From Pseudomonas taetrolens (GTDB lineage: Bacteria; Pseudomonadota; Gammaproteobacteria; Pseudomonadales; Pseudomonadaceae): a DNA stretch of 64,000 nt. Below are positions 1 to 9,436 of the stretch, one piece after another (the first letter of the stretch is position 1; every line of letters begins with the position of its first letter). Made by a program: the position numbers and the translations under genes. The notes beneath the pieces were generated by a model, which did not search any database, was not told where the DNA came from, and saw nothing but the letters and a program-made list of their open reading frames with translations. The stretch covers positions 1,378,001 through 1,442,000 of the forward strand of contig NZ_LS483370.1 in NCBI RefSeq assembly GCF_900475285.1, written 5' to 3'.

Positions 1-2077
1 CTTTGGCAGACTTGAAGCGGCTCATCACTTCAACCGTTACCGGCCAGTCGGCAAAGCGGTCGCGGAAACTGTTGTAATGCTGTTGGGCGAGCAGGGTGGT
101 GGGCACCAGAATGGCTACCTGGCGACCGCCATGCACGGCAATGAAGGCCGCGCGCATGGCCACTTCGGTTTTGCCGAAGCCCACGTCGCCGCACACCAGC
201 CGATCCATCGGCTTGGGCGAGAGCATGTCTTCGCGCACGGCTTCGATGGTGGTCTGCTGGTCGGGTGTTTCTTCAAACGGGAAGCCGGCGCTGAAGGTTG
301 CGTAATCAGCCTTGGGGTCAGCAAAGGCGTAGCCTTCGCGGGCGGCGCGACGGGCATAGATGTCGAGCAGCTCGGCGGCGACATCGCGTACCTGTTCGGC
401 GGCCTTGCGCTTGGCTTTTTGCCAGGTTTCCGAGCCCAGGCGGTGCAGTGGCGCAAGCTCATCGTCACTGCCGGTGTAGCGGGCGATCAGGTGCAGGTTG
501 GCCACGGGCACATAAAGCTTGGCGCCTTCGGCGTATTCCAGGGTGAGGAACTCGGCCACCTGGTTGTCGACTTCCAGGGTTGCCAGCCCTTGATAGCGGC
601 CGACACCGTGGTCTATATGCACCACCGGTGCGCCTTCGCGCAGCTCGGTGAGGTTTTTGATCACGGCATCGTTATTGGCGTCAGCGCGCTTTTCGCGGCG
701 TCGGCGCTGCATCACCCGCTGACCGAACAGAGGGCTTTCGGCAATCAGTGCCAGTGCCGGGTCATCGAGCAGCAGGCCCTCATCCAGCGGGGCAATGGTG
801 ATGGCCAGGCGATGTTTGCTGGCAACGAAATCGGGCCAGCTGTCGACCGTTTTCGGGCGCAGCTTGAGGCGTTCAAGCAGCTCCAGCAGCACCTCGCGGC
901 GACCGGCCGATTCGGCGGTGAACAGCACGCGACCATCAAACTGCTCGATAAAGCCCGACAAGGCGGCCAGTGGCTGATTGGCCTTGGCCTCGATCGCAAG
1001 ATTCGGCAGCGGTCGGGCGGGGAAGCGCTCACGGCGGGTGTCGGTGTCCAGATCGTCCTGGCTGACTACAACCCGTGGCCAGTTTTTCAGCCGGGCGAAG
1101 CAGTCTTCGACCGGGAGAAACAGCTCGGCGGGCGGCAGCAAGGGGCGTGACGGGTCAACGCGCCGTTCTTCATAGCGGTTGCGCACGTCTGACCAGAAAT
1201 GCTCCGCCGCGTTCTCGATACCTGGCAAGGAAAACACCTGGGTATCGCCCGGCAAGTAGTCGAACAGGGTCGAGGTTTCATCGAAAAACAACGGCAGGTA
1301 ATACTCGATGCCGGCCGGTGTGATCCCGCTGCTCAGGTCCTGGAAAATCGGGCAACGGCGGAAGTCGACATCAAAGCGCTCTCGAAAGCGAGCCTTGAAG
1401 CGGGTCACGGCATCTTTTTGCAGGGGGAATTCGCGTGCCGGCAGCAATCGCACCGATTCGACCTTGTCGATCGAGCGCTGGTTTTCCGGGTCGAAGGTGC
1501 GCAGGGTTTCGATTTCGTCGTCGAACAGGTCAATCCGGTAGGGCAGTTTGCTGCCCATCGGGAACAGGTCGATCAATGCGCCGCGAACGGCGAACTCGCC
1601 GTGTTCGTAGACCGTATCGACGCAGCGATAACCGCTGGCCTCAAGCCGGGTGCGCATTTGCTCCACGTCCAGCTTTTGGCCGATGTCCAGGACCAGGTTG
1701 CTGCCGAGCAGAAATTTGGTCGGTGCCAGGCGATGTAGGGCCGTGGTGATAGGTACTACCAAAACGCCATGATCGAGTTCGGGGAGTCGATACAGGCTGG
1801 CAATGCGCTGGGAAATGATGTCCTGGTGGGGCGAGAACAGGTCGTAGGGCAGCGTTTCCCAGTCGGGGAAATGCAGCACTGGCAATTCGGGCGCGAAAAA
1901 CCGCAGCTCCTGCTCCAGGCGTTCGGCGCTTTGGCTGTCGGCTGTCAGGAGTAAGGTGAAGCGCTTGGCGGCGCTGGCGGCCTCGGCAATCGCGAGGCTC
2001 AGGGCGGCACCGGGCAGGTTGCCCCAATGCTGTTTACCTGCGGTGGCAGGGAGTTTCGGTAGACGCAGGACGGGCAC
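1..2077 (-). CDS. mfd: Transcription-repair coupling factor Mfd, N-terminal part (runs off the window)
   Basis: Superfamily 2 DNA translocase that removes stalled RNA polymerase at lesions and recruits UvrA. The reverse strand reads open from a GTG at 2077 (MPVLRLPKLPATAGKQHWG) to the window edge, giving 692 codons of a protein normally near 1150 residues. The UvrB-like N-terminal module comes first, then the RNA-polymerase-interacting domain (HIDHGVGRYQGL), and the helicase core begins with Walker A GDVGFGKTE near residue 635. GTG was chosen because homologues begin at this peptide; a GGAG lies somewhat far upstream. Divergent from gap. The C-terminal translocase half is outside the window. 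Confidence 0.97.
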   Translation of the reverse strand, partial: MPVLRLPKLPATAGKQHWGNLPGAALSLAIAEAASAAKRFTLLLTADSQSAERLEQELRFFAPELPVLHFPDWETLPYDLFSPHQDIISQRIASLYRLPELDHGVLVVPITTALHRLAPTKFLLGSNLVLDIGQKLDVEQMRTRLEASGYRCVDTVYEHGEFAVRGALIDLFPMGSKLPYRIDLFDDEIETLRTFDPENQRSIDKVESVRLLPAREFPLQKDAVTRFKARFRERFDVDFRRCPIFQDLSSGITPAGIEYYLPLFFDETSTLFDYLPGDTQVFSLPGIENAAEHFWSDVRNRYEERRVDPSRPLLPPAELFLPVEDCFARLKNWPRVVVSQDDLDTDTRRERFPARPLPNLAIEAKANQPLAALSGFIEQFDGRVLFTAESAGRREVLLELLERLKLRPKTVDSWPDFVASKHRLAITIAPLDEGLLLDDPALALIAESPLFGQRVMQRRRREKRADANNDAVIKNLTELREGAPVVHIDHGVGRYQGLATLEVDNQVAEFLTLEYAEGAKLYVPVANLHLIARYTGSDDELAPLHRLGSETWQKAKRKAAEQVRDVAAELLDIYARRAAREGYAFADPKADYATFSAGFPFEETPDQQTTIEAVREDMLSPKPMDRLVCGDVGFGKTEVAMRAAFIAVHGGRQVAILVPTTLLAQQHYNSFRDRFADWPVTVEVMSRFKSAK

Positions 2078-2311
2078 GGAAGGTTGAGCTCCAAGCGTTG
2101 CGACAAAGTTGGCAATTGTAGCGGGCCAAAGGGCTGGCTGTCAGTTGCCGTCTTCAGGGGAGGCCTGAAATCAACGCGAGGTACTTGAAAAGAGAGGGGC
2201 GCAGCGGGGCGTTGCAGGGGGTGAGGTCTTGAAAAGGGGGGTGGTGAAATTTTTTTTGCCTTAGTTTATTGAGGCTTAATCGTTTCAGTTACAGCGTATG
2301 ACAGGCGTGCA

Positions 2312-2340
2312 TTGCCCCTGTATGGACACAACTGCATAAT
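2312..2340 (+). promoter_or_regulatory. Candidate sigma70 promoter for gap
   Basis: In the 302-base gap between mfd and gap there is a -35-like TTGCCC (2312-2317), a 17-base spacer and a -10-like CATAAT (2335-2340), ending 39 bases before the gap start. The rest of the gap is A/T-rich near 2245-2280 and shows no other reading frame. Assignment is by eye. Confidence 0.45.
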
Positions 2341-2379
2341 GTAGCCCCTTTTTTCAGCCCCTACATGTGGAAGGTTCCC

Positions 2380-3828
2380 GTGACTCAGAAGCCCGACCAG
2401 TGTCTTGGTGAATGGATCGACCGTGAAGCACTCGCTGAAGCGATGATTCCGCTTATCGGTCAGCTTTACCGCAATAACAACGTGGTGAGCTCGATCTATG
2501 GCCGCAGCCTGATCAACCGTTCAGTCATTGCGATTCTCAAAGCTCATCGCTTTGCGCGTCATCGTCAGTCCGATGACAGCGAATTGTCCGTGCACGAAAC
2601 TTTCCCGCTGCTCAAAGCAATGAGCGAGCTCAAGCTCGGTGCCGCTTCGGTAGACCTGGGCAAGCTGGCCGTCAAGTTCAAGGCCGAAGGCAATGGCCGG
2701 ACTGCCGAGCAGTTCGTACGCGAAGAACTGGCCGAAGTTGTAGGTCAGCAAAACGCTTCTGCCCGCAAAGGCACTGATGTCGTACTGTACGGCTTCGGTC
2801 GTATCGGTCGTCTGCTGGCGCGCATCCTGATCGAAAAAACCGGTGGTGGCGATGGCCTGCGCCTGCGTGCCATTGTTGTGCGCAAAGGCGCCGAAAACGA
2901 TCTGGTCAAGCGTGCCAGCCTGTTGCGCCGCGACTCGGTGCACGGCCCGTTCGATGGCACCATCGTCATTGATGAAGTCAACAACACCATCACGGCCAAC
3001 GGTAACCTGATCCAGGTGATCTACGCGAAGAACCCGACCGAGGTGGATTACACCCAGTACGGTATTCAGGACGCATTGCTGGTGGACAACACCGGTGTAT
3101 GGCGTGACGCCGACGGTCTGGGCCAGCATCTGGCCTGCCCGGGTATCGATCGCGTGGTGTTGACCGCGCCTGGCAAAGGCAAGCTGAAGAACATCGTTCA
3201 CGGTATCAACCACAGCGAAATCACCGCAGACGACAAGATCGTTTCCGCGGCATCCTGCACCACCAACGCCATCGTGCCGGTGCTCAAGGCTGTCAACGAC
3301 AAGTTCGGCATCGTCAATGGTCACGTTGAAACGGTTCACTCGTACACCAACGACCAGAACCTGATCGACAACTTCCACAAGGGCGATCGCCGTGGCCGTA
3401 GCGCCGCGCTGAACATGGTCATCACCGAAACCGGTGCTGCTACCGCTGCGGCCAAGGCTCTGCCTGAGCTGGCCGGCAAGCTGACCGGTAACGCGATCCG
3501 CGTTCCGACGCCGAACGTTTCCATGGCCATCCTCAACCTGAACCTTGAGAAGTCGGCGACCCGTGAAGAAATGAACGAGTACCTGCGCTACATGGCGCTG
3601 CACTCCGACCTGCACAAGCAAATCGACTACGTGAACTCGCAGGAAGTGGTTTCCACTGACTTCGTAGGTTCGCGTCACGCCGGTGTGGTGGATGCTGAAG
3701 CCACTATCTGCAATGACAACCGCGTTGTACTGTACGTTTGGTACGACAACGAATTCGGTTACAGCTGCCAGGTAGTCCGCGTGATGGAAGACATGGCCGG
3801 GGTCAACCCGCCAGCGTTCCCGCGCTAA
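2380..3828 (+). CDS. gap: Glyceraldehyde-3-phosphate dehydrogenase, long form
   Basis: NAD(P)-dependent GAPDH of central carbon metabolism. The nucleotide-binding fold starts at VVLYGFGRIGRLLARIL; the catalytic motif SAASCTTNAIVP puts the active Cys near residue 293. A roughly 125-residue N-terminal extension (MTQKPDQCLGEWIDREALAE...) precedes the GAPDH fold, typical of the Pseudomonas paralogue beside mfd. I prefer GTG 2380 because GGAAGG (2369-2374) sits five bases before it; an in-frame ATG at 2365 adds five residues (MWKVP) but has no visible ribosome site. Monocistronic, ending at a strong terminator. The role of the extension is not evident from sequence. Confidence 0.95.
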   Translation: MTQKPDQCLGEWIDREALAEAMIPLIGQLYRNNNVVSSIYGRSLINRSVIAILKAHRFARHRQSDDSELSVHETFPLLKAMSELKLGAASVDLGKLAVKFKAEGNGRTAEQFVREELAEVVGQQNASARKGTDVVLYGFGRIGRLLARILIEKTGGGDGLRLRAIVVRKGAENDLVKRASLLRRDSVHGPFDGTIVIDEVNNTITANGNLIQVIYAKNPTEVDYTQYGIQDALLVDNTGVWRDADGLGQHLACPGIDRVVLTAPGKGKLKNIVHGINHSEITADDKIVSAASCTTNAIVPVLKAVNDKFGIVNGHVETVHSYTNDQNLIDNFHKGDRRGRSAALNMVITETGAATAAAKALPELAGKLTGNAIRVPTPNVSMAILNLNLEKSATREEMNEYLRYMALHSDLHKQIDYVNSQEVVSTDFVGSRHAGVVDAEATICNDNRVVLYVWYDNEFGYSCQVVRVMEDMAGVNPPAFPR

Positions 3829-3840
3829 GCAACTGCCCAT

Positions 3841-3870
3841 AAAAAAACCCCGATCATTCGGGGTTTTTTT
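3841..3870. terminator. Bidirectional intrinsic terminator after gap
   Basis: CCCCGA (3848-3853) TCAT TCGGGG (3858-3863) hairpin flanked by seven A's upstream and seven T's downstream, so it can work on both strands. It lies 12 bases after the gap stop codon. Confidence 0.9.
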
Positions 3871-4014
3871 ATGGGCGTGATTTGCCGGGCGAGCGTTACA
3901 GGTTTTCGATGCGCACCTGTTTGCGATGAAAACATTACGGTGACCCGGTTAAACCGTAGCCTGAAGTGTACTCCAAAGGTTGTAGGTCACATGTGTGGGC
4001 GCTACACGTCCGGC

Positions 4015-4272
4015 TCAAGGCTTTTGCGCAAGCAAATCGCGACGCAATTTTTCCGGCAGGCCTTCGGGCGCCAGCCATATCCTGAGGTAGCGTTTGGCCG
4101 GTTCATGGTTCAGGCTACTGGAAATGACCGTGCCATTGCGCTCGATATTCAGCCCGCGTTGTGATCCGTCTCGCGATTGGGCTGGAAAGTTGGCTGCCTT
4201 TAATTATGAAGACTCCTCGGCCAGGCTGGCGGCGCTGTAGATCAATACCAGCAGGATCCATATATGGGGCAT
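4015..4272 (-). pseudogene. Decayed small secreted-protein gene with in-frame stop
   Basis: On the reverse strand an ATG at 4272 begins a typical signal peptide (MPHIWILLVLIYSAASLAEE). A TAA at 4204-4206 interrupts it, and the same frame continues with coherent sequence ending in RIWLAPEGLPEKLRRDLLAQ and a stop at 4015. An N-terminal export signal plus a plausible C-terminal tail without the middle suggests an internally deleted gene. The tail vaguely recalls the end of periplasmic chalcone-isomerase-like proteins, but that is weak. The remaining 3871-4014 and 4273-4540 show no convincing gene. Confidence 0.4.
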
Positions 4273-4540
4273 GAGGGTGGTTCTGGTGACTGAGTTGTTA
4301 GAGCTTATGTCATATGTTGAATGTGTGTTGATCTCTGGAGGCCCTCTCCTGAAGGGCTGCGGGGAGGCGGTTGCTGCAGTGAACGCAAAAATAGCCATCG
4401 ACGAGACCAAGGGTTAATGTTCGCAGCGTTCAGGCTTCTATAGACTGTGCACCACGTTTTGATCTTTCATGGCGCTGGCCGCGCCATGAGTTAGCCGCAG
4501 GTGTCCAAAGAGGGACCTCGGCCTGTTCTGAGGAGTACGC

Positions 4541-5935
4541 ATGGCTGTCTACAACTACGACGTAGTGGTACTGGGCTCCGGCCCGGCAGGAGAAGGTGCG
4601 GCAATGAACGCCGCAAAAGCAGGGCGCAAGGTGGCAATGGTTGATAGCCGGCGTCAAGTGGGCGGCAACTGTACGCACTTGGGCACTATCCCGTCCAAAG
4701 CCCTGCGTCACTCGGTTCGGCAGATCATGCAGTTCAACACCAACCCGATGTTTCGGGCCATTGGTGAGCCGCGCTGGTTCTCGTTCCCGGACGTACTGAA
4801 AAGCGCCGAAAGAGTCATCTCCAAACAGGTCGCCTCACGCACCGGCTTCTACGCCCGCAATCGGGTAGACCTGTTCTTCGGCACCGGCAGCTTCACCGAC
4901 GAGCAAACCATCGAAGTGGTCTGCGCCAATGGCGTCGTTGAAACCCTGATGGCCAAGCAAATCATCATCGCCACCGGTTCGCGTCCGTATCGCCCTGCGG
5001 ATATCGATTTCAGCCACTCGCGTATCTACGATAGCGACACCATCCTCAGCCTCGGTCATACCCCGCGCAAACTGATTGTGTATGGCGCCGGTGTAATCGG
5101 CTGTGAATATGCATCCATCTTCAGCGGCCTGGGGGTGTTGGTCGAGCTGGTGGACAACCGTGAGCAACTGCTGAGCTTCCTCGATTCCGAGATCTCGCAG
5201 GCGCTGAGCTACCACTTCAGCAACAACAACATCACCGTGCGCCACAACGAGGAGTACGAGCGGGTTGAAGGCGTCGAAAACGGCGTGATCCTGCACCTCA
5301 AGTCGGGCAAGAAGATCAAGGCGGACGCCTTGCTCTGGTGTAACGGTCGTACCGGCAACACCGATCTGTTGGGTCTGGAAAACATCGGCATCAAGGTCAA
5401 TGGCCGTGGCCAGATCAGCGTCGATGAAAACTACCGCACCAGTGTGCCGAACATCTACGGCGCCGGCGACGTCATCGGCTGGCCAAGCCTGGCCAGTGCT
5501 GCGCACGACCAGGGTCGTTCCGCTGCGGGCAGCATCGTCGACAATGGCAGCTGGCGTTTTGTGAATGATGTGCCGACCGGCATTTACACCATTCCCGAGA
5601 TCAGCTCGATCGGCAAGAACGAGCAAGAGCTGACCCAGGCCAAAGTGCCGTACGAAGTGGGCAAAGCGTTCTTCAAGAGCATGGCGCGCGCGCAGATTGC
5701 CGGCGAGCCCCAGGGCATGCTGAAGATTCTGTTCCACCGTGAAACCCTCGAAGTACTGGGCGTTCACTGCTTTGGTTACCAGGCTTCGGAGATCGTGCAC
5801 ATCGGCCAGGCCATCATGAACCAGCCGGGTGAGCTCAATACCTTGAAGTACTTTGTGAATACCACGTTCAACTACCCGACCATGGCCGAAGCCTATCGGG
5901 TAGCCGCTTACGATGGTCTAAACCGGCTTTTTTGA
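4541..5935 (+). CDS. sthA: Soluble pyridine nucleotide transhydrogenase
   Basis: Cytosolic FAD flavoprotein that moves reducing equivalents between NADPH and NADH. 464 residues, the usual family length. FAD-binding [17 protein letters not shown] is near the N-terminus, the NAD(P)-binding [17 protein letters not shown] is mid-protein, and [14 protein letters not shown] marks the second FAD motif. The disulfide motif of lipoamide dehydrogenases is degenerate ([13 protein letters not shown], second Cys replaced), which separates SthA from redox-active relatives. AGGAG lies eight bases before the ATG. Followed by a GC-rich inverted repeat and a convergent phosphodiesterase gene. Confidence 0.97.
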   Translation: MAVYNYDVVVLGSGPAGEGAAMNAAKAGRKVAMVDSRRQVGGNCTHLGTIPSKALRHSVRQIMQFNTNPMFRAIGEPRWFSFPDVLKSAERVISKQVASRTGFYARNRVDLFFGTGSFTDEQTIEVVCANGVVETLMAKQIIIATGSRPYRPADIDFSHSRIYDSDTILSLGHTPRKLIVYGAGVIGCEYASIFSGLGVLVELVDNREQLLSFLDSEISQALSYHFSNNNITVRHNEEYERVEGVENGVILHLKSGKKIKADALLWCNGRTGNTDLLGLENIGIKVNGRGQISVDENYRTSVPNIYGAGDVIGWPSLASAAHDQGRSAAGSIVDNGSWRFVNDVPTGIYTIPEISSIGKNEQELTQAKVPYEVGKAFFKSMARAQIAGEPQGMLKILFHRETLEVLGVHCFGYQASEIVHIGQAIMNQPGELNTLKYFVNTTFNYPTMAEAYRVAAYDGLNRLF

Positions 5936-5941
5936 GCGGCT

Positions 5942-5966
5942 CCGGCCGGTGGCCTGAGCCGGCCGG
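5942..5966. terminator. GC-rich inverted repeat between convergent genes
   Basis: CCGGCCGG (5942-5949) recurs as its own complement at 5959-5966 with a nine-base loop, between the convergent stops of sthA and the phosphodiesterase gene. There is no clear T-run, so a terminator role is only probable. Confidence 0.4.
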
Positions 5967-5977
5967 GGAGACCGATT

Positions 5978-6700
5978 TCAGCCATTCCCGAGGGTGGCAG
6001 TGGCCAAACCGGGAAAGTCTGTAATCAGGCTATCTACGCCGAAGTCGGCGAGTCTGCGCATCAGCGCAGGCTCGTTGACTGTCCATACCGACACGTGCAG
6101 CCCCATACGCTGGGCTTTCTCCAGAAATTCCGGAGTGCAGAGTGTCCAGTTCAGCGCCAATATCTCGCAGCCATAACTCTGGGCGACCTTCAGCGGGTCG
6201 AGCAAGGCGTATTCGGCTACCAGCCCGCGTGATACGTCGGGTGTCAGCTCCACGGCAGCCTTGAGCACTTCGCGAGAGCTGGAAGTGATGGTGACCTTGT
6301 CCAGCAGACCGTGACGCTGCGCCATTTCGCGGATAGCCAATACGGTACTGGCGGCACGGGTGCGCGAGGCACTTTTGACCTCCAGTTGCCAGTGCTCGAA
6401 GTTGCACTTTTCAAACAGCTCTTCAAGTCGCGGAATCGGGCACGGCTGTACCCAGCCCGGACCTCCCTGGCGCGCGTCGTACGTCACCAGCTCAGCGGCC
6501 GTGTGTTCGGCGACCTTGCCGCGGCGGTCAGTCGTACGCTTGAGGGTGGAGTCGTGGATCACCATCAGCTCACCGTCCTTGGACAGGTGCAGGTCGAGCT
6601 CGCAGCGGTGAACGCCGTGCTTGAGGCACTGTTCAAAGCTGGCAAGGGTGTTTTCCGGTGCTTCGCCTTTGGCGCCGCGATGGCCATAAATCAGAGTCAC
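5978..6700 (-). CDS. Glycerophosphodiester phosphodiesterase
   Basis: Hydrolyses glycerophosphodiesters to glycerol-3-phosphate and an alcohol. The GDPD motifs are present: GHRGAKGEAPENTLASFE (catalytic His, first Glu), CELDLHLSKDGELMVIHD (metal acids and second His) and a late SVWTVNEP strand of the TIM barrel. About 240 residues and no signal peptide, so a cytosolic UgpQ-type enzyme. GTG 6700 was chosen because AAGGAG sits five bases upstream; a longer frame starts at 6721. Same neighbour order (sthA, phosphodiesterase, PilZ protein, lolC) as in other Pseudomonas. Confidence 0.93.
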   Translation of the reverse strand: MTLIYGHRGAKGEAPENTLASFEQCLKHGVHRCELDLHLSKDGELMVIHDSTLKRTTDRRGKVAEHTAAELVTYDARQGGPGWVQPCPIPRLEELFEKCNFEHWQLEVKSASRTRAASTVLAIREMAQRHGLLDKVTITSSSREVLKAAVELTPDVSRGLVAEYALLDPLKVAQSYGCEILALNWTLCTPEFLEKAQRMGLHVSVWTVNEPALMRRLADFGVDSLITDFPGLATATLGNG

Positions 6701-6753
6701 AATTACTCCTTCATGCAGCATTCGCTGCGTTTCGATGGGGCGCCGGTAGAGGC

Positions 6754-7338
6754 TTATTCCGTTGCGGGTTCGTTCAGCTCACGGGCCTGGCGGCGCGCCT
6801 GCGCCTGTTTTTGCAAAATGTATCGCGCCAGTAGCTGCCGTTGTGTGTCAGTGATGGATTCAAACTCGCTGCCGATATCGTACCCGCCATCTTGTGCCCG
6901 GCAATGAGTGACGCGTGCGCGCAGCAACAAGCCCAGGGCTTGTGGCATCAGTACCAGTTTGGCCGAGAGATGACTGCCGGTTGGGTAGGCGTGGGCGTGA
7001 TGAAACTCGATGCCAGCTTCGGACAGTCTGACCGGCTGCAACTCGCCCACCTTGCCCAGTACCGTTTGCGCGACGATCTGGCTGAGCAGGTCGACCCGCT
7101 TGTTCAGGGTTTTGAGGTAGCTGGAAAGCGTGCGGTCGCGTTCACTGATCTGGCGCAGCAGGTGCTGGGATTCGAACTCGCTCAGGTGCAATTCACTGAG
7201 TAAATTGAACAGGGGAGAAGCATCCTGCAACACTTCGCCGCTCTCGGCCTCGGCGGCTGACAGCGGGGTTATTTCCAGTGCGATCACATCCTCGATACGG
7301 TAGTATTCGCGGCGATCTGCTTCATCTAATGTCGACAT
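6754..7338 (-). CDS. PilZ-domain protein, probable c-di-GMP responder
   Basis: 194 residues. The N-terminal RREYYRI fits the RxxxR start of a PilZ domain, a helical insert follows (LFNLLSELHLSEFESQHLL), and the barrel resumes at VRLSEAGIEFHH, where the usual D/NxSxxG is altered. Such split PilZ proteins bind, or derive from binders of, cyclic di-GMP. The C-terminus is a charged helix rich in Q, A and R. Divergent from lolC and just upstream of the phosphodiesterase gene on the same strand. c-di-GMP binding itself is inferred. Confidence 0.8.
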   Translation of the reverse strand: MSTLDEADRREYYRIEDVIALEITPLSAAEAESGEVLQDASPLFNLLSELHLSEFESQHLLRQISERDRTLSSYLKTLNKRVDLLSQIVAQTVLGKVGELQPVRLSEAGIEFHHAHAYPTGSHLSAKLVLMPQALGLLLRARVTHCRAQDGGYDIGSEFESITDTQRQLLARYILQKQAQARRQARELNEPATE

Positions 7339-7432
7339 GGCGAACCCATGATGGCGGCTGTGGTCTGAGTGTAAAGCTGCTTATCAGGCCCCGCCACAAG
7401 GACGTCTTCTTTTCCCTCGAACAAGCCCCGAC

Positions 7433-8683
7433 ATGTTCAGACCTCTCTTCGTATTTATTGGCACGCGTTATACCCGTGCAAAGCGTCGCAATCATTTTGT
7501 GTCGTTCATTTCACTGACGTCCATGATCGGACTCGCCCTCGGCGTGGTCGTAATGATCGTGGTGCTTTCAGTGATGAATGGCTTCGATCATGAGATGCGT
7601 ACCCGCGTGCTGGGCATGGTGCCCCACGCGACCATCGTCGGTGATCAACCGATCAGCGACTGGCAAAGCCTGGCCGTCAAGGTCCAGGAAAACCCCAAGG
7701 TGCAGGCGGTAGCGCCGTATACCCAGATGCAGGGCTTGCTGACCCACGATGGCAATGTGCAGAAAGTACTGCTCAATGCTGTCGATCCGGAGCAGGAGCG
7801 TAAGGTGTCGATCATCGACCGCTTCATGCAGCAGGGGCAGCTCGACTCGCTGACTCCCGGCAGCTTCGGCATCATCATTGGCGACAAGGCGGCTAAAAAG
7901 CTCGGCGTGGCCATTGGCGACAAGCTGACGTTCGTCGCGCCTGAAGTCACGGTGACCCCGGCGGGGATGTTCCCGCGTATGAAGCGCTTCACCGTGCAGG
8001 GCATTTTTCATGTCGGCGCCGGTGAGATCGACGGCTTTCTGGGTATCACCAACCTGCAGGACCTGGCGCGCCTGCAGCGCTGGAAACCCGATCAGGTCCA
8101 GGGCTTGCGCCTGAAGTTCGACGACCTGTTCGAGGCCCCGCGTACAGCATGGGAAATCGCCGAGAGGCTCGGTGAGAGCCAGTATTACGCCCGCGACTGG
8201 ACCCGCACCCATGGCAACCTGTATCAGGCAATCCGCATGGAAAAAGCCATGATCGGGCTGCTGCTGTTGCTGATCGTGGCGGTCGCTGCCTTCAACATCA
8301 TTTCCACGCTGGTGATGGTGGTCAATGACAAGAAAGGTGATATCGCGATCCTGCGTACCCTGGGCGCCACGCCTGGCCAGATCATGGCGATCTTCATGGT
8401 CCAGGGCACCGTGATCGGCGTGGTCGGTACCGCCATTGGCGCCGTGGTCGGTATGCTCGCCGCGCTGAATGTCAGCGCCGCAATCTCGGGCCTTGAAAGC
8501 CTGCTGGGTCATAAATTCCTCAACGCCGACGTATATTTCATCGACTACCTGCCTTCGCAATTGATGGCTGAGGACGTGTTGATGGTGTGCGGCGCGGCAT
8601 TGGTTCTAAGTTTCCTCGCGACCTTGTACCCGGCCTGGCGTGCTGCGCGCACCCAGCCTGCGCAGGCGCTTCGTTATGAGTGA
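7433..8683 (+). CDS. lolC: Lipoprotein-releasing ABC transporter permease LolC
   Basis: Inner-membrane permease of LolCDE, which extracts outer-membrane lipoproteins and hands them to LolA. 416 residues: one N-terminal membrane segment ([22 protein letters not shown]), a large periplasmic domain (about 50-265), and three C-terminal segments with the FtsX-like region ([20 protein letters not shown]). Overlaps lolD by eight bases, so translation is probably coupled. Closely similar to lolE downstream, consistent with duplication of one permease gene. Confidence 0.96.
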   Translation: MFRPLFVFIGTRYTRAKRRNHFVSFISLTSMIGLALGVVVMIVVLSVMNGFDHEMRTRVLGMVPHATIVGDQPISDWQSLAVKVQENPKVQAVAPYTQMQGLLTHDGNVQKVLLNAVDPEQERKVSIIDRFMQQGQLDSLTPGSFGIIIGDKAAKKLGVAIGDKLTFVAPEVTVTPAGMFPRMKRFTVQGIFHVGAGEIDGFLGITNLQDLARLQRWKPDQVQGLRLKFDDLFEAPRTAWEIAERLGESQYYARDWTRTHGNLYQAIRMEKAMIGLLLLLIVAVAAFNIISTLVMVVNDKKGDIAILRTLGATPGQIMAIFMVQGTVIGVVGTAIGAVVGMLAALNVSAAISGLESLLGHKFLNADVYFIDYLPSQLMAEDVLMVCGAALVLSFLATLYPAWRAARTQPAQALRYE

Positions 8684-9374
8684 GTTGGGCATGAAAGAAC
8701 AAGCAGTGTTGAGTTGCCGTGATCTGGGCAAGTCCTACGAGGAAGGTCCGGAGTCGGTAGTCGTACTCTCGGGCCTGCAGCTTCAGCTGCACCCGGGCGA
8801 GCGAGTGGCGATTGTCGGCACCTCGGGTTCGGGCAAAAGTACGCTGCTGAATTTGCTCGGAGGCCTGGATACCCCGTCCTCTGGCAGTGTCTGGCTGGCC
8901 GGTGAAGAGCTTTCGGCGCTGAATGAAAAGGCCCGTGGCCTGTTGCGTAACCGTTCGCTGGGCTTCGTCTATCAGTTTCACCACCTGTTGCCCGAGTTCA
9001 CCGCGCTGGAAAACGTCTGCATGCCGTTGCTGATCGGCAAGACGCCGATCCCGCAGGCCCGCGAACGCGCCACGGCCCTGCTGACCCGGGTTGGCCTGGG
9101 CCATCGCCTGGAGCACAAGCCGGCCGAGTTGTCGGGAGGGGAGCGCCAGCGTGTGGCCATTGCCCGGGCACTGGTCAATAACCCGGGGCTGGTGATGCTC
9201 GATGAGCCTACGGGCAACCTCGACTCGCATACCGCGCAGGGCATTCAAGACCTGATGCTGGAGCTCAGCACTTCGATGCGCACGGCGTTTCTGGTGGTGA
9301 CCCACGACATGAACCTGGCCCGTCAGATGGATCGTGTATTGCACCTTCAGGAAGGTTGCCTGACCGCGATTTGA
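8676..9374 (+). CDS. lolD: Lipoprotein-releasing ABC transporter ATPase LolD
   Basis: Cytosolic ATPase that powers LolCE. Walker [11 protein letters not shown]-loop region [18 protein letters not shown], signature [15 protein letters not shown] and Walker [13 protein letters not shown] are all intact; 232 residues is normal. The ATG at 8676 lies inside the end of lolC (stop 8681-8683) and gives the expected N-terminus [20 protein letters not shown]. It is followed by an unusual hairpin before lolE. Confidence 0.96.
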   Translation: MSELGMKEQAVLSCRDLGKSYEEGPESVVVLSGLQLQLHPGERVAIVGTSGSGKSTLLNLLGGLDTPSSGSVWLAGEELSALNEKARGLLRNRSLGFVYQFHHLLPEFTALENVCMPLLIGKTPIPQARERATALLTRVGLGHRLEHKPAELSGGERQRVAIARALVNNPGLVMLDEPTGNLDSHTAQGIQDLMLELSTSMRTAFLVVTHDMNLARQMDRVLHLQEGCLTAI

Positions 9375-9383
9375 TCGAGCAGC

Positions 9384-9415
9384 ACCCGACACCGGTTGAC
9401 GGTGTCGGGTCTTTA
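9384..9415 (+). terminator. Intrinsic-terminator-like hairpin inside lolCDE
   Basis: Perfect 11-bp stem ACCCGACACCG (9384-9394) / CGGTGTCGGGT (9400-9410) with a five-base loop, then CTTTAATTTTTA. It sits between the lolD stop and the lolE start, 27 bases before lolE. The T-tract is interrupted, so partial termination or a 3'-end block is plausible. Confidence 0.7.
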
Positions 9416-9436
9416 ATTTTTATACGGTGCCCGCGA

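Noticed and set aside
77..1150. Long open frame antisense to mfd on the + strand
   Set aside because: It mirrors mfd codons at high GC, has no family resemblance, and the reverse strand reads perfectly as Mfd.
2521..3840. 439-codon frame antisense to gap
   Set aside because: Shadow of a well-conserved gene; low-complexity, His/Val/Asp-rich product with no recognisable domain.
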